64,000 nucleotides of DNA from Pseudoalteromonas haloplanktis ATCC 14393 (GCF_000238355.1 NZ_AHCA01000002.1:310001-374000); one strand, 5' to 3'; shown: positions 39,080 to 48,702, numbered from the stretch's first letter. Notes: generated from the sequence alone by a model not told the origin. Program-made: numbers and translations.

Positions 39080-40753
39080 ATGTTAATTGGTTTAGAAATT
39101 AAAAATTTTGCAATTGTGAGCAATTTAAGTACCGAGTGGCAAAGTGGCATGACTGCTATTACGGGTGAAACGGGTGCGGGTAAATCAATCGCCATTGATG
39201 CCTTATCACTGTGTTTAGGTGAACGCGCAGAAGCCTCAGCTGTACGACCAGGCACCGAGCGCGCAGAAATTTGTGCGCAGTTTGATATTGCCGCACTGCC
39301 CCTCGCTCAGCAGTTTTTAGAACAACAGCTATTAAGTAATGCAGAGCAAGAGTGTTTATTACGCCGCGTGATCTGTAAAAACGGTCGTAGTAAAAGCTAT
39401 ATTAATGGCAGCTCTGTCACCGCAGCTCAGCTAAAAGAGCTCGGCCAATACCTGATCTCAATCCATGGTCAACATGCGCATCAACACCTGTTAAAAAGCG
39501 AGCATCAGCTACAGTTACTCGATGCATATGCTGGGCATCACCCCCTTGTTGATAATGTGCGTAATAAATATCGCCATTTTCAAAATCTACAAAAAGAATT
39601 TACAGCCCTTGAGCAAATGCAACAACAACAAGTGGCACAAAAGCAACTATTAGAATACCAAGTTGCTGAGCTTGATGAGTTTGCCTTGCAAGCCGATGAG
39701 TTTAGCGATATTGAAGCTGAGCATCACAAATTAAGCCACAGTCAGACGATCCTTGAAGCGTGTCAACGTGAGTTGCAACACTTGTATGAAAGTGACGAAC
39801 AAAATGCCTGTTCAATGCTACAGCACAGCGCGCAACAATTCGCAGAGCTAGCAGGCTTTGATGAAAGCTTAAATGGCGTTGCTGCATTATTGGCAGAAGC
39901 CGCTGTACAAGTAGAAGAAGCAAGTCGCGAAATTCGTAATTACGCTGAGCAAACAGAGCTTGACCCTAGTCGACTGCTTGAAGTTGAAGCCCGTTTGAGT
40001 GGTGCAATGGATCTTGCGCGTAAGCACCACATAAAACCTGAGCAACTGGTTGAGTTTCATCTGTCTATCAGTCAAGAGCTTGAATCAATAAGTACTAACT
40101 CTGCAAGATTGAATGAACTCAATGATGAGATCAAAACTGCACTTGATGACTATCACACTGCTGCAACAGCGCTCAGTGCAAGCCGCCAAAATGCCGCTCA
40201 TACTTTAAATGAATTGATCAGTGCAAGTATGGCAAATTTATCGATGGAAAACGGCCTGTTCGAGATTGCACTAAAACAAGATCAAGACCGAGCACCAAAT
40301 AGCTTAGGTTTCGATAGTATTGCCTTTTTAGTTTCAACTAACCCAGGCCAGCCGCTACAGCCATTATCTAAAGTTGCCTCAGGTGGTGAACTGTCACGTA
40401 TAAGTTTAGCGATCCAAGTGATTATTGCCCAAAAAGTGACAACTCCAACGCTTATTTTTGATGAAGTCGATGTGGGTATCTCAGGACCAACCGCTTCAGC
40501 TGTCGGTAAGTTGTTACGTCAACTTGGTAAATCGACTCAGGTAATTTGTGTAACTCACTTACCACAAGTAGCAAGCTCCGGACATCAGCAATTTTTTGTC
40601 GCAAAGGAAATAGCAAATGGTGAAACCTTTACGCACATGCAGCCACTAAATAAACATGGCCGTATAGATGAAATTGCTCGCTTACTTGGCGGCGATAATA
40701 TAAGTAAGACAGCCAAAGCTAACGCCAAAGAACTCATTATGGCGCATGCTTAA
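39080..40753 (+). CDS. recN: DNA repair protein RecN
   Basis: An SMC-like ATPase for double-strand-break repair. The 557-residue protein begins MLIGLEIKNFAIV at ATG 39080, in line with E. coli; an in-frame start at 39059 would lie across the LexA box. Walker A is ITGETGAGKSIAIDAL, the Q-loop region IHGQHAHQHLL, a long coiled coil follows, then the signature VASGGELSRISLAIQ and Walker B LIFDEVDVGISG. SOS control is supported by two LexA boxes. Confidence 0.96.
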   Translation: MLIGLEIKNFAIVSNLSTEWQSGMTAITGETGAGKSIAIDALSLCLGERAEASAVRPGTERAEICAQFDIAALPLAQQFLEQQLLSNAEQECLLRRVICKNGRSKSYINGSSVTAAQLKELGQYLISIHGQHAHQHLLKSEHQLQLLDAYAGHHPLVDNVRNKYRHFQNLQKEFTALEQMQQQQVAQKQLLEYQVAELDEFALQADEFSDIEAEHHKLSHSQTILEACQRELQHLYESDEQNACSMLQHSAQQFAELAGFDESLNGVAALLAEAAVQVEEASREIRNYAEQTELDPSRLLEVEARLSGAMDLARKHHIKPEQLVEFHLSISQELESISTNSARLNELNDEIKTALDDYHTAATALSASRQNAAHTLNELISASMANLSMENGLFEIALKQDQDRAPNSLGFDSIAFLVSTNPGQPLQPLSKVASGGELSRISLAIQVIIAQKVTTPTLIFDEVDVGISGPTASAVGKLLRQLGKSTQVICVTHLPQVASSGHQQFFVAKEIANGETFTHMQPLNKHGRIDEIARLLGGDNISKTAKANAKELIMAHA

Positions 40754-40864
40754 AACTATTACTTACAAAGCAAGAATACCATTTAACATGCCCCTTTTAT
40801 AAATTACTAGCAAGCCTTACAGTGAGTTGTAAGGCTTGAAAGCGAACTTAAGTAAACCTTTATA

Positions 40865-41290
40865 ATGATGAAAAAAACAGACGCAACAAAATTAATAGGC
40901 CTATTGTTCAGCTTGATACTACTGACAGGTTGCAACGAAGCTGTTATCACGGGAGGACCATCAGCCTTCATGTCATGGCAACCACTTTTGATCATTACTT
41001 TAAGTTGCTTGATGTTAATCCCCATATTGAGTTTAGCACTGCTAATATTTAGCCAGTGGAAGCATCTTCAGTTTAAAATCACACTACAACGTTACTTACA
41101 TAGCTCGCTTATTTTAATGCTTGCTATTGGCTGGTTTATAGAAGTAGGGCTTGCACAACACCATGATAATAAGGTGAATTTAATTATTACCTTGTGTGCA
41201 TTAGCTTCACAACTGGCCTTAGTTATCTTTGCATTTATACGTGTAAATAAGCAGCAAAAAATGCTCTATCGCGCTAACAACTTTTTATAA
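40865..41290 (+). CDS. Hypothetical small inner-membrane protein with lipobox-like N-terminus
   Basis: A 141-residue protein. The N-terminus ends in LILLTGCNEA, which looks like a lipobox (cysteine near residue 23). Three more hydrophobic helices follow (about residues 43-62, 82-98 and 107-125). The mixture is odd for a lipoprotein; the cysteine may simply follow a first membrane helix. No motif recognised. Confidence 0.55.
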   Translation: MMKKTDATKLIGLLFSLILLTGCNEAVITGGPSAFMSWQPLLIITLSCLMLIPILSLALLIFSQWKHLQFKITLQRYLHSSLILMLAIGWFIEVGLAQHHDNKVNLIITLCALASQLALVIFAFIRVNKQQKMLYRANNFL

Positions 41291-41393
41291 CCGATTGTTA
41301 AGCAAGTTAAATAAAAACATTTAATTTACATAATTGACACATAGCGGTTACCCGCATAAACTCTAGAAAATAATAAAATCGATGGAGTGAATA

Positions 41394-41699
41394 ATGAACG
41401 CTACACAATTAAAACGCTGTTATGCAACATTACAACTGGGAGTCGGTAAAGCAGATGGGCGTCTCACCCTGACAGATAATATACTGCATTTTGAGGCACT
41501 TAATAAGCAACTTAGTCTAGGTTGTTATGCGATCAAGCTTAATAATATTTCTCATGTGGAGAAATGCTCTGGTAAAGCCAGCGGTTTGATCCCAATTACA
41601 ACATCGGGAATTAAAATAACCACCAAAGAGAACTATCATTTAGAGTTCATTTTAGCTGAGCCTGATGAGTGGCTTAATTGCCTACAAGCAGCCCACTAA
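41394..41699 (+). CDS. Hypothetical GRAM-like small protein
   Basis: A 101-residue soluble protein. The pattern GRLTLTDNILHFEALN, a hydrophobic LNNISHVEKC strand and SGIKITTKENYHLEFIL ending in PDEWLNCL resembles a GRAM/PH-like beta-barrel with a final helix. A GGAG ribosome site precedes the ATG. The family call is a guess from the strand pattern. Confidence 0.6.
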   Translation: MNATQLKRCYATLQLGVGKADGRLTLTDNILHFEALNKQLSLGCYAIKLNNISHVEKCSGKASGLIPITTSGIKITTKENYHLEFILAEPDEWLNCLQAAH

Positions 41700-41873
41700 A
41701 TTGGTTGCTATTGTCTAAACTCAGGTTATGTACAAAAAATATAATGCCTTTTAGCGTTGCCGCTTGCTAAAAATTTAGAGCTGTAAACAATAACAGGCAT
41801 TAACAGCCTCCATATTTTGACCACATTTGCACCCTAAAATTATAAAATACGCTCTCTAAATTTTTATAATTCT

Positions 41874-43916
41874 ATGCACCGACTATTATTAGCTGCTCTG
41901 TTAACTGTGTCTTGTTATACAACATGCACTGAAAACTATGATTTGAGTGCTATAAAACAAAAAATCAAACAAGGTGATTTAGTCACTGCAACTACCCAGT
42001 TAAAAAGCCTAGCTAAGCAATACCCTACTTCATTTAACATTTTATTAGAACTTGCTTCAGCGCTACGAAAAAACGCGCAGCATACGCAAGCAATTACAGT
42101 GATTGCTCCATTACTAAACTCGCACACATTGTCGAGTAAAGAACTTTTTAGATTACATAGTGAACTGGGGATCAACTTTCGGCGTATATTAGACACTCAT
42201 CAAGCAAATGTTCACTACACAAAAGCAAAAGAAATAGCACTGCAGCTAAATGACAAAGAATTATTAGCCCGTGCCCATGCTAACTTAGGCGTGTTATACG
42301 ACACACAAAGCAATCTAGCTCTGGCTATGCAAGAGCAAACAGCTGCATTAGAATTATTGCAAAACAGTACTAATTGGGAGTTGCAAGCAAGTGTTTATTA
42401 TAATTTAGGTGACATGTCCCTTCGCTTGAATAATTTAGAGCAAGCATCACATTTTTTTTTAAGGGCGCTAGAAAGCGATAAAAAATCTGGTGATAGATAT
42501 AATATTGCGTCAACCAGCTTAAGCTTAGCAAAAATTACAATTAGGCAAGAGAAATACGTACTGGCTATTGAGCAATTACACGAGACAATCGAGTACCTCA
42601 CCCCCCTAAATGCGACTCAGCAACTTTCAGTGGCCTATCGTCAATTAGCCATTGCATACCAACACACTAATCATTTTCAAAAGGCACTCAATAACGCTAA
42701 ACAGAGTGTCTACTTTTCATTAAAAACAGATTCTCCAATTTATAAAACCTATGCATATATGCAGTTATTAGAACTTTATTTATTACAACAAGACATCCCC
42801 TCAAGTAAACATACCTTAGAGCAAATAACTTTACTACTCGAGGATATTGATAATGAAATTCTAACCTTGAAATTCCATCGTTATAACGCGCGATTTTTCG
42901 AGCTTAGTGCACAACTAACTGATGCTGTTTTCCATTATAAAAAAGTAGACTCCTACCATAATATTATTCAAAAAAACTATTTAAGTGAGTCAACCGCTAA
43001 CCACATGAAGCAGGTCGATGCGCTGGTCCAGCGACAAAAGCTAATTACATCAGAGCAAAATAATGCAATCACCAAGGCTGAGCTTAAAAGCCAGCGATTA
43101 GAAAAGCGAGTGTGGTTATTGGGCTATTCGATTATTTTTATCCTAAGTATCTTGCTCATTAGTCTTTATTACATAAAACATAAACGGGCGCATTATAAAG
43201 CTAAACTTTATCAAGCTAGCTTGGATTTAAAAGACAAAATGCTTGCCGATATTTCCCATGAATTAAGAACACCGCTGAGTGTACTTAAGTTAAACATCGA
43301 GGCCCTCGAACATGATTTACAAGAAGATAAGTCTCTCGCTTATCTAAAAATAAACGACAAAATAAGTCAACTTAATAACTTAATTAGTGATGTTTATCAG
43401 CTATCACAAGTTGATAATTGCTCAATGAGTTTAAATAATCAAGTGCACCTTGTTAGCGCTTTATTTAAACCATACGCTGACGATTTACAAACAATGGTAA
43501 CAACAAAAAACTTAACCTGTGTTATAGATAATACAGTCAGCGATAAGCAAAGTATTTATATTGATAAGCAAAAACTTGATCAGATCATTTATAACGTGTT
43601 CAAAAATGCCTGTTTATATACCGACAGCCCTGGATTCGTTCGCCTCAAGGTGCGTTTAAACCCAACTCAGCTATTTATTCAAATAGATGATAGCTCTCCA
43701 GGTGTGCCTCAACCCCAGATACAGCACTTATTTGAAAGGCTCTACCGGATTGATAGCACACGGTCAAAATCCGTTGATGGTAGTGGGTTAGGTTTATCTA
43801 TCTGTTTAAGTTTAGTTAACTTAATGAAAGGGTCTATATCATTACATAAAGGCAAATTTGGTGGGCTATGCGTCAGGCTCTTATTACCCCTTCACTACAG
43901 GAAAAATAACGATTAA
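41874..43916 (+). CDS. TPR-containing membrane sensor histidine kinase
   Basis: A 680-residue protein. A signal peptide covers residues about 1-20. A periplasmic TPR array follows (residues about 30-390, including ARAHANLGVLYDTQSNLALA and YYNLGDMSLRLNNLEQAS), then a membrane helix (about 412-432) and a coiled linker. HisKA has the phospho-acceptor H462 in LADISHELRTPLSV, and HATPase_c has the N box VFKNACLYT, SPGVP and GSGLGLSICLSLVNLM. No response regulator is next to it, so it is an orphan kinase; periplasmic TPRs suggest sensing of a peptide or protein partner. Confidence 0.85.
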   Translation: MHRLLLAALLTVSCYTTCTENYDLSAIKQKIKQGDLVTATTQLKSLAKQYPTSFNILLELASALRKNAQHTQAITVIAPLLNSHTLSSKELFRLHSELGINFRRILDTHQANVHYTKAKEIALQLNDKELLARAHANLGVLYDTQSNLALAMQEQTAALELLQNSTNWELQASVYYNLGDMSLRLNNLEQASHFFLRALESDKKSGDRYNIASTSLSLAKITIRQEKYVLAIEQLHETIEYLTPLNATQQLSVAYRQLAIAYQHTNHFQKALNNAKQSVYFSLKTDSPIYKTYAYMQLLELYLLQQDIPSSKHTLEQITLLLEDIDNEILTLKFHRYNARFFELSAQLTDAVFHYKKVDSYHNIIQKNYLSESTANHMKQVDALVQRQKLITSEQNNAITKAELKSQRLEKRVWLLGYSIIFILSILLISLYYIKHKRAHYKAKLYQASLDLKDKMLADISHELRTPLSVLKLNIEALEHDLQEDKSLAYLKINDKISQLNNLISDVYQLSQVDNCSMSLNNQVHLVSALFKPYADDLQTMVTTKNLTCVIDNTVSDKQSIYIDKQKLDQIIYNVFKNACLYTDSPGFVRLKVRLNPTQLFIQIDDSSPGVPQPQIQHLFERLYRIDSTRSKSVDGSGLGLSICLSLVNLMKGSISLHKGKFGGLCVRLLLPLHYRKNND

Positions 43917-43988
43917 ATTTAGATTGTTATCCATTTTTCATCCACATTCTCTTGCTTTAATTAAGCGATTAAAACAAGGAGAATAAAG

Positions 43989-44468
43989 ATGACACAGCGT
44001 ACATTAAAACACCGAGATTGGGTAAAAATTATCGATCATCGCCAGCAACAAATTAAGCCAAAACCTAAAAAACAGGTAACAGTTTTGTTTAAGTGCACAA
44101 TTGCCGCTGTAGCGTTACTAATAGTCGGTTTAACTATCAGTAGGCTTTCTCATCCAGATCAATACCCGCAACTATCTATACAGCAACAACAGAATGTACA
44201 ACAGCACTATACAAAGAAACTCATGACTGGTAATTGGCAGTTTAGCCATGCTGATTTTGAATTTAACCAGATCAAAATTTATATTAACTTGCCTAACTCT
44301 TTACCACTTGAAGAGTCGGTGCTAACACACTATATACAACAAACATTATGCCCAGCAAAAAGCGATCAATTATGGCACATCATTGATAATCGTAATTTCA
44401 TGATCCACTTATTTACAGGTAGCTCAATACGCACAGGGCAAACTATAAAATGCATTACTCACGGGTAA
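43989..44468 (+). CDS. Hypothetical membrane-anchored protein
   Basis: A 159-residue protein. A basic cytoplasmic start (about 1-35), one membrane helix (about residues 35-54, CTIAAVALLIVGLTISRL) and a soluble C-terminal domain with two cysteines (SLPLEESVLTHYIQQTLCPA and the C-terminal IKCITHG) are seen. It begins 72 bases after the kinase and may be its co-transcribed partner. An AAGGAG ribosome site is present. No family recognised. Confidence 0.6.
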   Translation: MTQRTLKHRDWVKIIDHRQQQIKPKPKKQVTVLFKCTIAAVALLIVGLTISRLSHPDQYPQLSIQQQQNVQQHYTKKLMTGNWQFSHADFEFNQIKIYINLPNSLPLEESVLTHYIQQTLCPAKSDQLWHIIDNRNFMIHLFTGSSIRTGQTIKCITHG

Positions 44469-44523
44469 TGAAAGATAAAATTATATAACAATGATTCAAC
44501 ATAACGCTCTATTCTTTCAGCGT

Positions 44524-44559
44524 ATAACACCACGTAAATTTGCATTTGCGTGGTGTTAT
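44524..44559. terminator. Long hairpin between convergent genes
   Basis: 16-bp stem (one G-T pair) around ATAACACCACG/CGTGGTGTTAT with a 4-base TTGC loop. There is no T-run on either side, so it is either a factor-assisted terminator or a 3'-end stabiliser for the two convergent transcripts. Confidence 0.55.
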
Positions 44560-44573
44560 CAATAACGCTAAAG

Positions 44574-45764
44574 CTAGTTAGTTACTCGAGTATAACTAAC
44601 ATTTGTCATTGTTACTTTAGACGTCGTAATGCCCAAGTCTTCAAAACACTCTTTGAATGAGTTTGAATTACCTGATTCACCACAATCATCTAATGTAGAT
44701 GTATCTTGAGATTGCAAGTAATTACCAAACTTAAAGTATGATGCCGAATCATCTTCAACAGGAATACCAAAACTTGAACCTAACGCAGATACATCTACGT
44801 CGCCGTAATTATTAACAACTCTTAAGTTAAACGAACCTCCACTGCGAATTGTACCTAATGCATATTTCTCTTCATTGCCGCTGGTGTTACGCAGGCGCAC
44901 ATACACATCAAAAATACCATTGCCAGCCACACTGTCATCAAAACCAGATTCCGCAGAATCGGACACATAAACTTTCATTATAGTGCCCGTGTCACTGGCA
45001 TGGTGCTGAGCAATAATTGTTTTACCGCCATCCGACATTTCAACCTTAACACTCGCTTCAAATACTTCATAAGTATCGGTCATCGCTACTCGTAAGCTAG
45101 ATTTGACTTTATATTCATGACGCCAACCATTTCCATTTGGCGTGATGTGTTGAGCTTCAAGAGGTACAAATACAAGTGTGCTGTCATTAACTAATGGATT
45201 AGGATCATTACCTTCAAGATCAAAAATGCTACCGCTGGTTATGCTACTAGGAATCGTTGTACCATCGCCATTGCCGCCACTATCACCGTCACCATCGCCC
45301 CCAGTTGAGCCACCATCACTGCTGTCGGTTTTTACAAGAGAAAAATTATCAAAGCGAACATCACTTGAGTTGTTATCGTGCTTTGCGAAAACTTGCAAAG
45401 AATCTGTATTTGCCGAAGTGAATGTTTTAGACACTTTGGTCCAAGACGAAACATTAAATTTTGTGTTCTTAAATAATCCATTAAGATCATTAACGCCAAT
45501 TTGCCCTTTACCTAGAACATAAGCGCTTAAGGTATATTCGGTATTTCTTTCAATATCGACAACCTGATGTACTCGTCCAGGACTGCCTTGGATCTTTAAA
45601 GAACTCGATCCTTGATAGGCGTCGCCTGAAATCGCAGCTGGATCAACCTCATTCCAATCGCTCCAGCCATTTTCAAAACCCGAGTTATAAATAGTAGCCG
45701 CTTGAGCAGCACTCGAGCATGCAGCCATTATTGATAGAATCAGTAGACTTTTTTTCTTAAACAT
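44574..45764 (-). CDS. Alginate lyase, polysaccharide lyase family 18 type, with N-terminal carbohydrate-binding domain
   Basis: A 396-residue secreted enzyme. Signal peptide MFKKKSLLILSIMAACSSAAQA; CBM-like jelly roll (about residues 24-135, IYNSGFENGWSDWNEVDPA to FDNFSLV); Gly/Asp linker (140-160); beta-jelly-roll lyase domain (about 170-396). Catalytic sets expected for PL18 are seen: R and K in WRHEYKVKS (near 215), Q and H in AQHH (near 253-255) and two tyrosines in YFKFGNY (near 342-348). It cleaves alginate outside the cell by beta-elimination. The ATG at 45764 with an AGGAG site is preferred over 45791. PL7 is the alternative family. Confidence 0.75.
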   Translation of the reverse strand: MFKKKSLLILSIMAACSSAAQAATIYNSGFENGWSDWNEVDPAAISGDAYQGSSSLKIQGSPGRVHQVVDIERNTEYTLSAYVLGKGQIGVNDLNGLFKNTKFNVSSWTKVSKTFTSANTDSLQVFAKHDNNSSDVRFDNFSLVKTDSSDGGSTGGDGDGDSGGNGDGTTIPSSITSGSIFDLEGNDPNPLVNDSTLVFVPLEAQHITPNGNGWRHEYKVKSSLRVAMTDTYEVFEASVKVEMSDGGKTIIAQHHASDTGTIMKVYVSDSAESGFDDSVAGNGIFDVYVRLRNTSGNEEKYALGTIRSGGSFNLRVVNNYGDVDVSALGSSFGIPVEDDSASYFKFGNYLQSQDTSTLDDCGESGNSNSFKECFEDLGITTSKVTMTNVSYTRVTN

Positions 45765-45791
45765 TATCTTTATGTCTCCTAACTTATACAT

Positions 45792-46603
45792 TTAGGAAAC
45801 CTAACTGCTTGACTAAGATTTGATTACTTAGTTCTAGGTTACAACTTTGTACAAGTTCAATGGTGTATTGTGTGTAAACAATTGGTAATAACAATTTTCT
45901 TTTTAACAGCATAAAAAGAAACAAATTAAATTACCAAGCAAGCCAAACTGGATAACCAGAAGGTAAGCAAAATGTATATTACCAGTTAACTTTTTGCAAC
46001 ACCCAGTAAAATAATAAATAAGTAGTATTACCATTTATATTAATTTTTCAACAAAAAATAAATTTAATAAAATCAAGTGGATATAAATTTAGCAATAAAA
46101 ACACACGTTGAAAATCAACCCAAAAGAATTAAATTCAAAACTTTATTACTATAAAAAATAAGTAATGAAATTGTGAAATAAATTGTAATCGTCATGGAAA
46201 ATGTTGCAATGTTAATTATTGGTAATACAAAAAGAACATAAAAAAGAAAATTGGATAACCAAAAACATAAATAAAAACAGTATTGCCAACAGTTAAAATA
46301 AATGCTTTAAAGCAAGTTGCTGAATGTGAGTATGCTGTACCAAACGCGTAATAGTCGTTAGATACTTGGACTAACAAAAACTATAGGGATAGAGTCAATA
46401 GTAGGCAATGATGGGAGCGCATTAAAAAATTACTGCGTAACGCGCCTTATATATGACACAGCCATAAGCGACTTGCTAACAGCCACAACGACAGACGGAG
46501 TAAACGAATTTGTTTATTGATTTAAGTTGACCGTCACTAAATAAAAACGGTCAAATAGAATACTAGTACATAATGATAAAGTTAAGGCTCGTTTGTGTTC
46601 TAG
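45792..46603. promoter_or_regulatory. AT-rich intergenic region upstream of the alginate lyase
   Basis: 812 bases, very AT-rich, with no gene. Two sites share ATTGGTAATA: 45881-45895 (ATTGGTAATAACAAT, a near-palindrome) and 46218-46230. ATTGGTAAT-type palindromes resemble operators of FadR/GntR alginate regulators in Alteromonadales as I remember them; low certainty. A palindrome TTAGGAAACCTAA lies at 45791-45803. The promoter of the lyase gene must be within this stretch. Confidence 0.4.
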
Positions 46604-47137
46604 CTAATTCCACTGAACTAAGGTTATTTGACCATCACCTATATATTCAAAAGTCACGTTAACCAAACCACCACTATTATTTAAATTAACTAAACCGTCA
46701 CAGTCTACACCCGTTTGGCACTCAAAGGGCTGCCCTAAAAAATAATAAACACCTGACTCTTTTGTAAATGTCCATTCTAATAACTCTACTAAGCTATATT
46801 CATAACGAGTGCCAACGTTATCTTCTATGTCTGATATGACGTTTTCGATAGAATATTGAAGACTTGAGGCATCAGCGGGAGGATTGATTATATCTGTTAT
46901 CTTTAAAGATAGTTGGTAAGTATGCCCCCAAACGAAATCAAACCCTTCAATGGAGTCATAAAAGTAACTGCCAACATCATCATCTTGGATTATAAGGCAA
47001 AGCCGTTGACTTACACCAACACAAGGTGTTTTGTAAGATGCAAATGTTTTGGTATCAAGTGATGAAGTACCATTATCGTCATCGCATGAAATAATTAACA
47101 AGCATGTGATTAATAATATAACTATCCGTATGTGCAT
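46604..47137 (-). CDS. DUF4377 lipoprotein
   Basis: A 177-residue protein with a lipobox (LLIISCDDD, cysteine near 18). The DUF4377 block is CVGVSQRLCLIIQ, a gap, then YDSIEGFDFVWGHTYQLSL and NPPADASSLQYSI. The family is found in periplasmic or outer-membrane lipoproteins with possible heat-shock or META-like links; its function is not known. It lies at the outer edge of the integron relic, but I see no attC site beside it, so it need not be a cassette. Confidence 0.75.
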   Translation of the reverse strand: MHIRIVILLITCLLIISCDDDNGTSSLDTKTFASYKTPCVGVSQRLCLIIQDDDVGSYFYDSIEGFDFVWGHTYQLSLKITDIINPPADASSLQYSIENVISDIEDNVGTRYEYSLVELLEWTFTKESGVYYFLGQPFECQTGVDCDGLVNLNNSGGLVNVTFEYIGDGQITLVQWN

Positions 47138-47377
47138 GCTATTTCCTTGAGCTATAACGAGAGCAGAGTAACTCGTCTTTAATTTATTTTTATTGACGCA
47201 TTAACCATAGCCGAGATCTTATTTTGATTCAATCGGTTACTTCAATCCCACATAAAATGATTTACTGTTGTATTAATGGGCGTTTTGGAAAGGATTGCAG
47301 GTGTTTAAGTGGCTTATTTGGAGAGGTAGTAGCTTACCTTTATCCATGTATCGTGTTTTAACATATCAATATTAGCC

Positions 47378-47462
47378 TTCAAGTTCATTCTCATTTACTT
47401 CTCATTCCCTTCTCTTTGTGCAAAAAATCTTTTATTGAATTATTCACAAAGAGGTTAAGAGG
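47378..47462 (+). repeat. Dispersed element, copy B (shared with 23782-23867)
   Basis: Contains a perfect 9-bp inverted repeat CTCTTTGTG/CACAAAGAG around a 22-base AT-rich loop. It stands 39 bases before the group II intron remnant, as copy A stands just before remnant 1. The rest of 47138-47377 shows no gene. Confidence 0.5.
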
Positions 47463-47500
47463 CGCTGCGCTTTAGAGTAATACAGATTCTAGACCAAAAA

Positions 47501-47905
47501 ATTTGTGCGGCTGGGGACACTACTCCCTAATAGCCAACGCTTATCAGCTAACGGTGGATTTAGATCATTGGCTCCGCCGCAGGATAAGAATGTGCTACTG
47601 GCTGCAATGACGCTCTTTTCAAAGGAATAGCACGCACAAAAGTACGCAGTTTAATGAAGTTGGGTGTTAACGAACGACTCGCCATAGCATGTGGTATCAC
47701 CAGCAAGGGGCCTTGTCGAAGCTCAAAAACAAAAGGAATTAACATTGCGCTAGACAATGACTACTTAGCTTCACAAGGTTTAGTGTCATTGAGAGATCTT
47801 TGGATCAATATTCATTACGGGAGATGAACCGCCCATTGCACTTCCTGTTAATAAAAAACACATGATGGGTGGTGTGGGGGCTGGAGGAGACCTCGGGCTA
47901 CCCGA
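47501..47905 (+). mobile_element. Degenerate group II intron remnant 2 (maturase end plus 3' RNA domains)
   Basis: Nearly the same as 51200-51596 but with small indels that break the reading frame. It starts in CGGCTGGGGACACTACT and runs through the maturase C-terminus to its TGA (47825-47827). The RNA 3' end follows (GAACCGCCCATTGC, then GGGTGGTGTG, a GGAG/CTC hairpin and CTACCCGATT). It stops exactly at the stop codon of the minus-strand deacetylase cassette. Its own protein is dead. Confidence 0.78.
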
Positions 47906-48609
47906 TTATGCGCTATTGCCTATTAAATCAGAGACTGTAACAAAGCGATAACCTTTATCTCTTAACTGCTGAACAATTAACGGTACAGCGGCTAGTGAAT
48001 TAACTCTTGATTTAAACATTACATGTAAAAGAATAATTGATCCCGGCTTAGTATTTTGGACAACGTATTCGGATATATCACTTGCACTAGCATTTTTATC
48101 TAAATAAGTTTCAGGCTCCACATCCCAAGTAACGGTAGTTATATTTTTATTATTGAGATAATAAGGCAGTGCAAACAACTTCTTACCATATGGTGGTCTA
48201 AAACGTATTTCTTCTCTATAACCTGCCTGCGTAATTAGCTCATTAGTTTTTTCTAGCTCCTCTGCAACAAAGCTATAACTTTTCAAAACCATACGTTGAT
48301 GAGTATATGAATGATTTCCAATTTCATGCCCTTTATCAATGATATTTTTAGTTTCTTGAATGTTTTCTTCGATAGATTTACCGACTAGGTAAAATGTAGC
48401 CTTAATTTCTGCCTCGTCTAGGACTTTGAGAATTTCTTTTGTTTGATGTTTAGTTGGACCATCATCAAAAGTTAATGCGACTATTTTTTCAGTTGTTTCT
48501 ACTCGATCAATAAGGTTACCAAAAAATTGAAACTTTCATTCTTGCTCACCTGCCATAGAGCAATAAATATGATCAGCACTAAAGCAGATAGTTTGATTAT
48601 TATATTCAT
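47906..48609 (-). pseudogene. Cassette-borne polysaccharide deacetylase with frameshift
   Basis: ATG 48609 opens a membrane anchor MNIIIKLSALVLIIFIALWQ, but that frame meets TAG. The catalytic domain is in another frame: FQFFGNLIDRVET, VALTFDDGPTKHQT, ATFYLV, HEIGNHSYTH, FRPPYG, then ILLHV and RFVTVSDLI. One base is missing near GAAAGTTTCAA (about 48538) relative to an intact gene; total length 704 is 3n+2. All NodB motifs are intact, so the break is recent or a sequencing error. The CDS begins 16 bases left of an attC site and ends at the intron, marking it as a cassette. Confidence 0.8.
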
Positions 48610-48624
48610 GCAGGCTCCATTCGC

Positions 48625-48702
48625 GTATAACGCCGTGCGCATGCGCGCGAACTTGTGAGCGTCGCAGGGGCCGCAGGCCCCGAAGGCCGCACCTTGTTAT
48701 GG
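48625..48702 (-). other. attC site of the 128-aa cassette (78 bp)
   Basis: On the minus strand it runs from CCATAAC (48696-48702) to GTTATAC (48625-48631) with a GC-rich imperfect palindrome between (GTGCGGCC and GCGCACGG arms). The cassette stop codon overlaps the first core (TAACAAGG). Confidence 0.6.

Noticed and set aside
46604..47137. DUF4377 lipoprotein gene as another integron cassette
   Set aside because: No attC-like palindrome was found on either side, so cassette status is not supported.
47560..47757. 65-codon minus-strand frame
   Set aside because: It is antisense to the degenerate group II maturase remnant and has no independent support.
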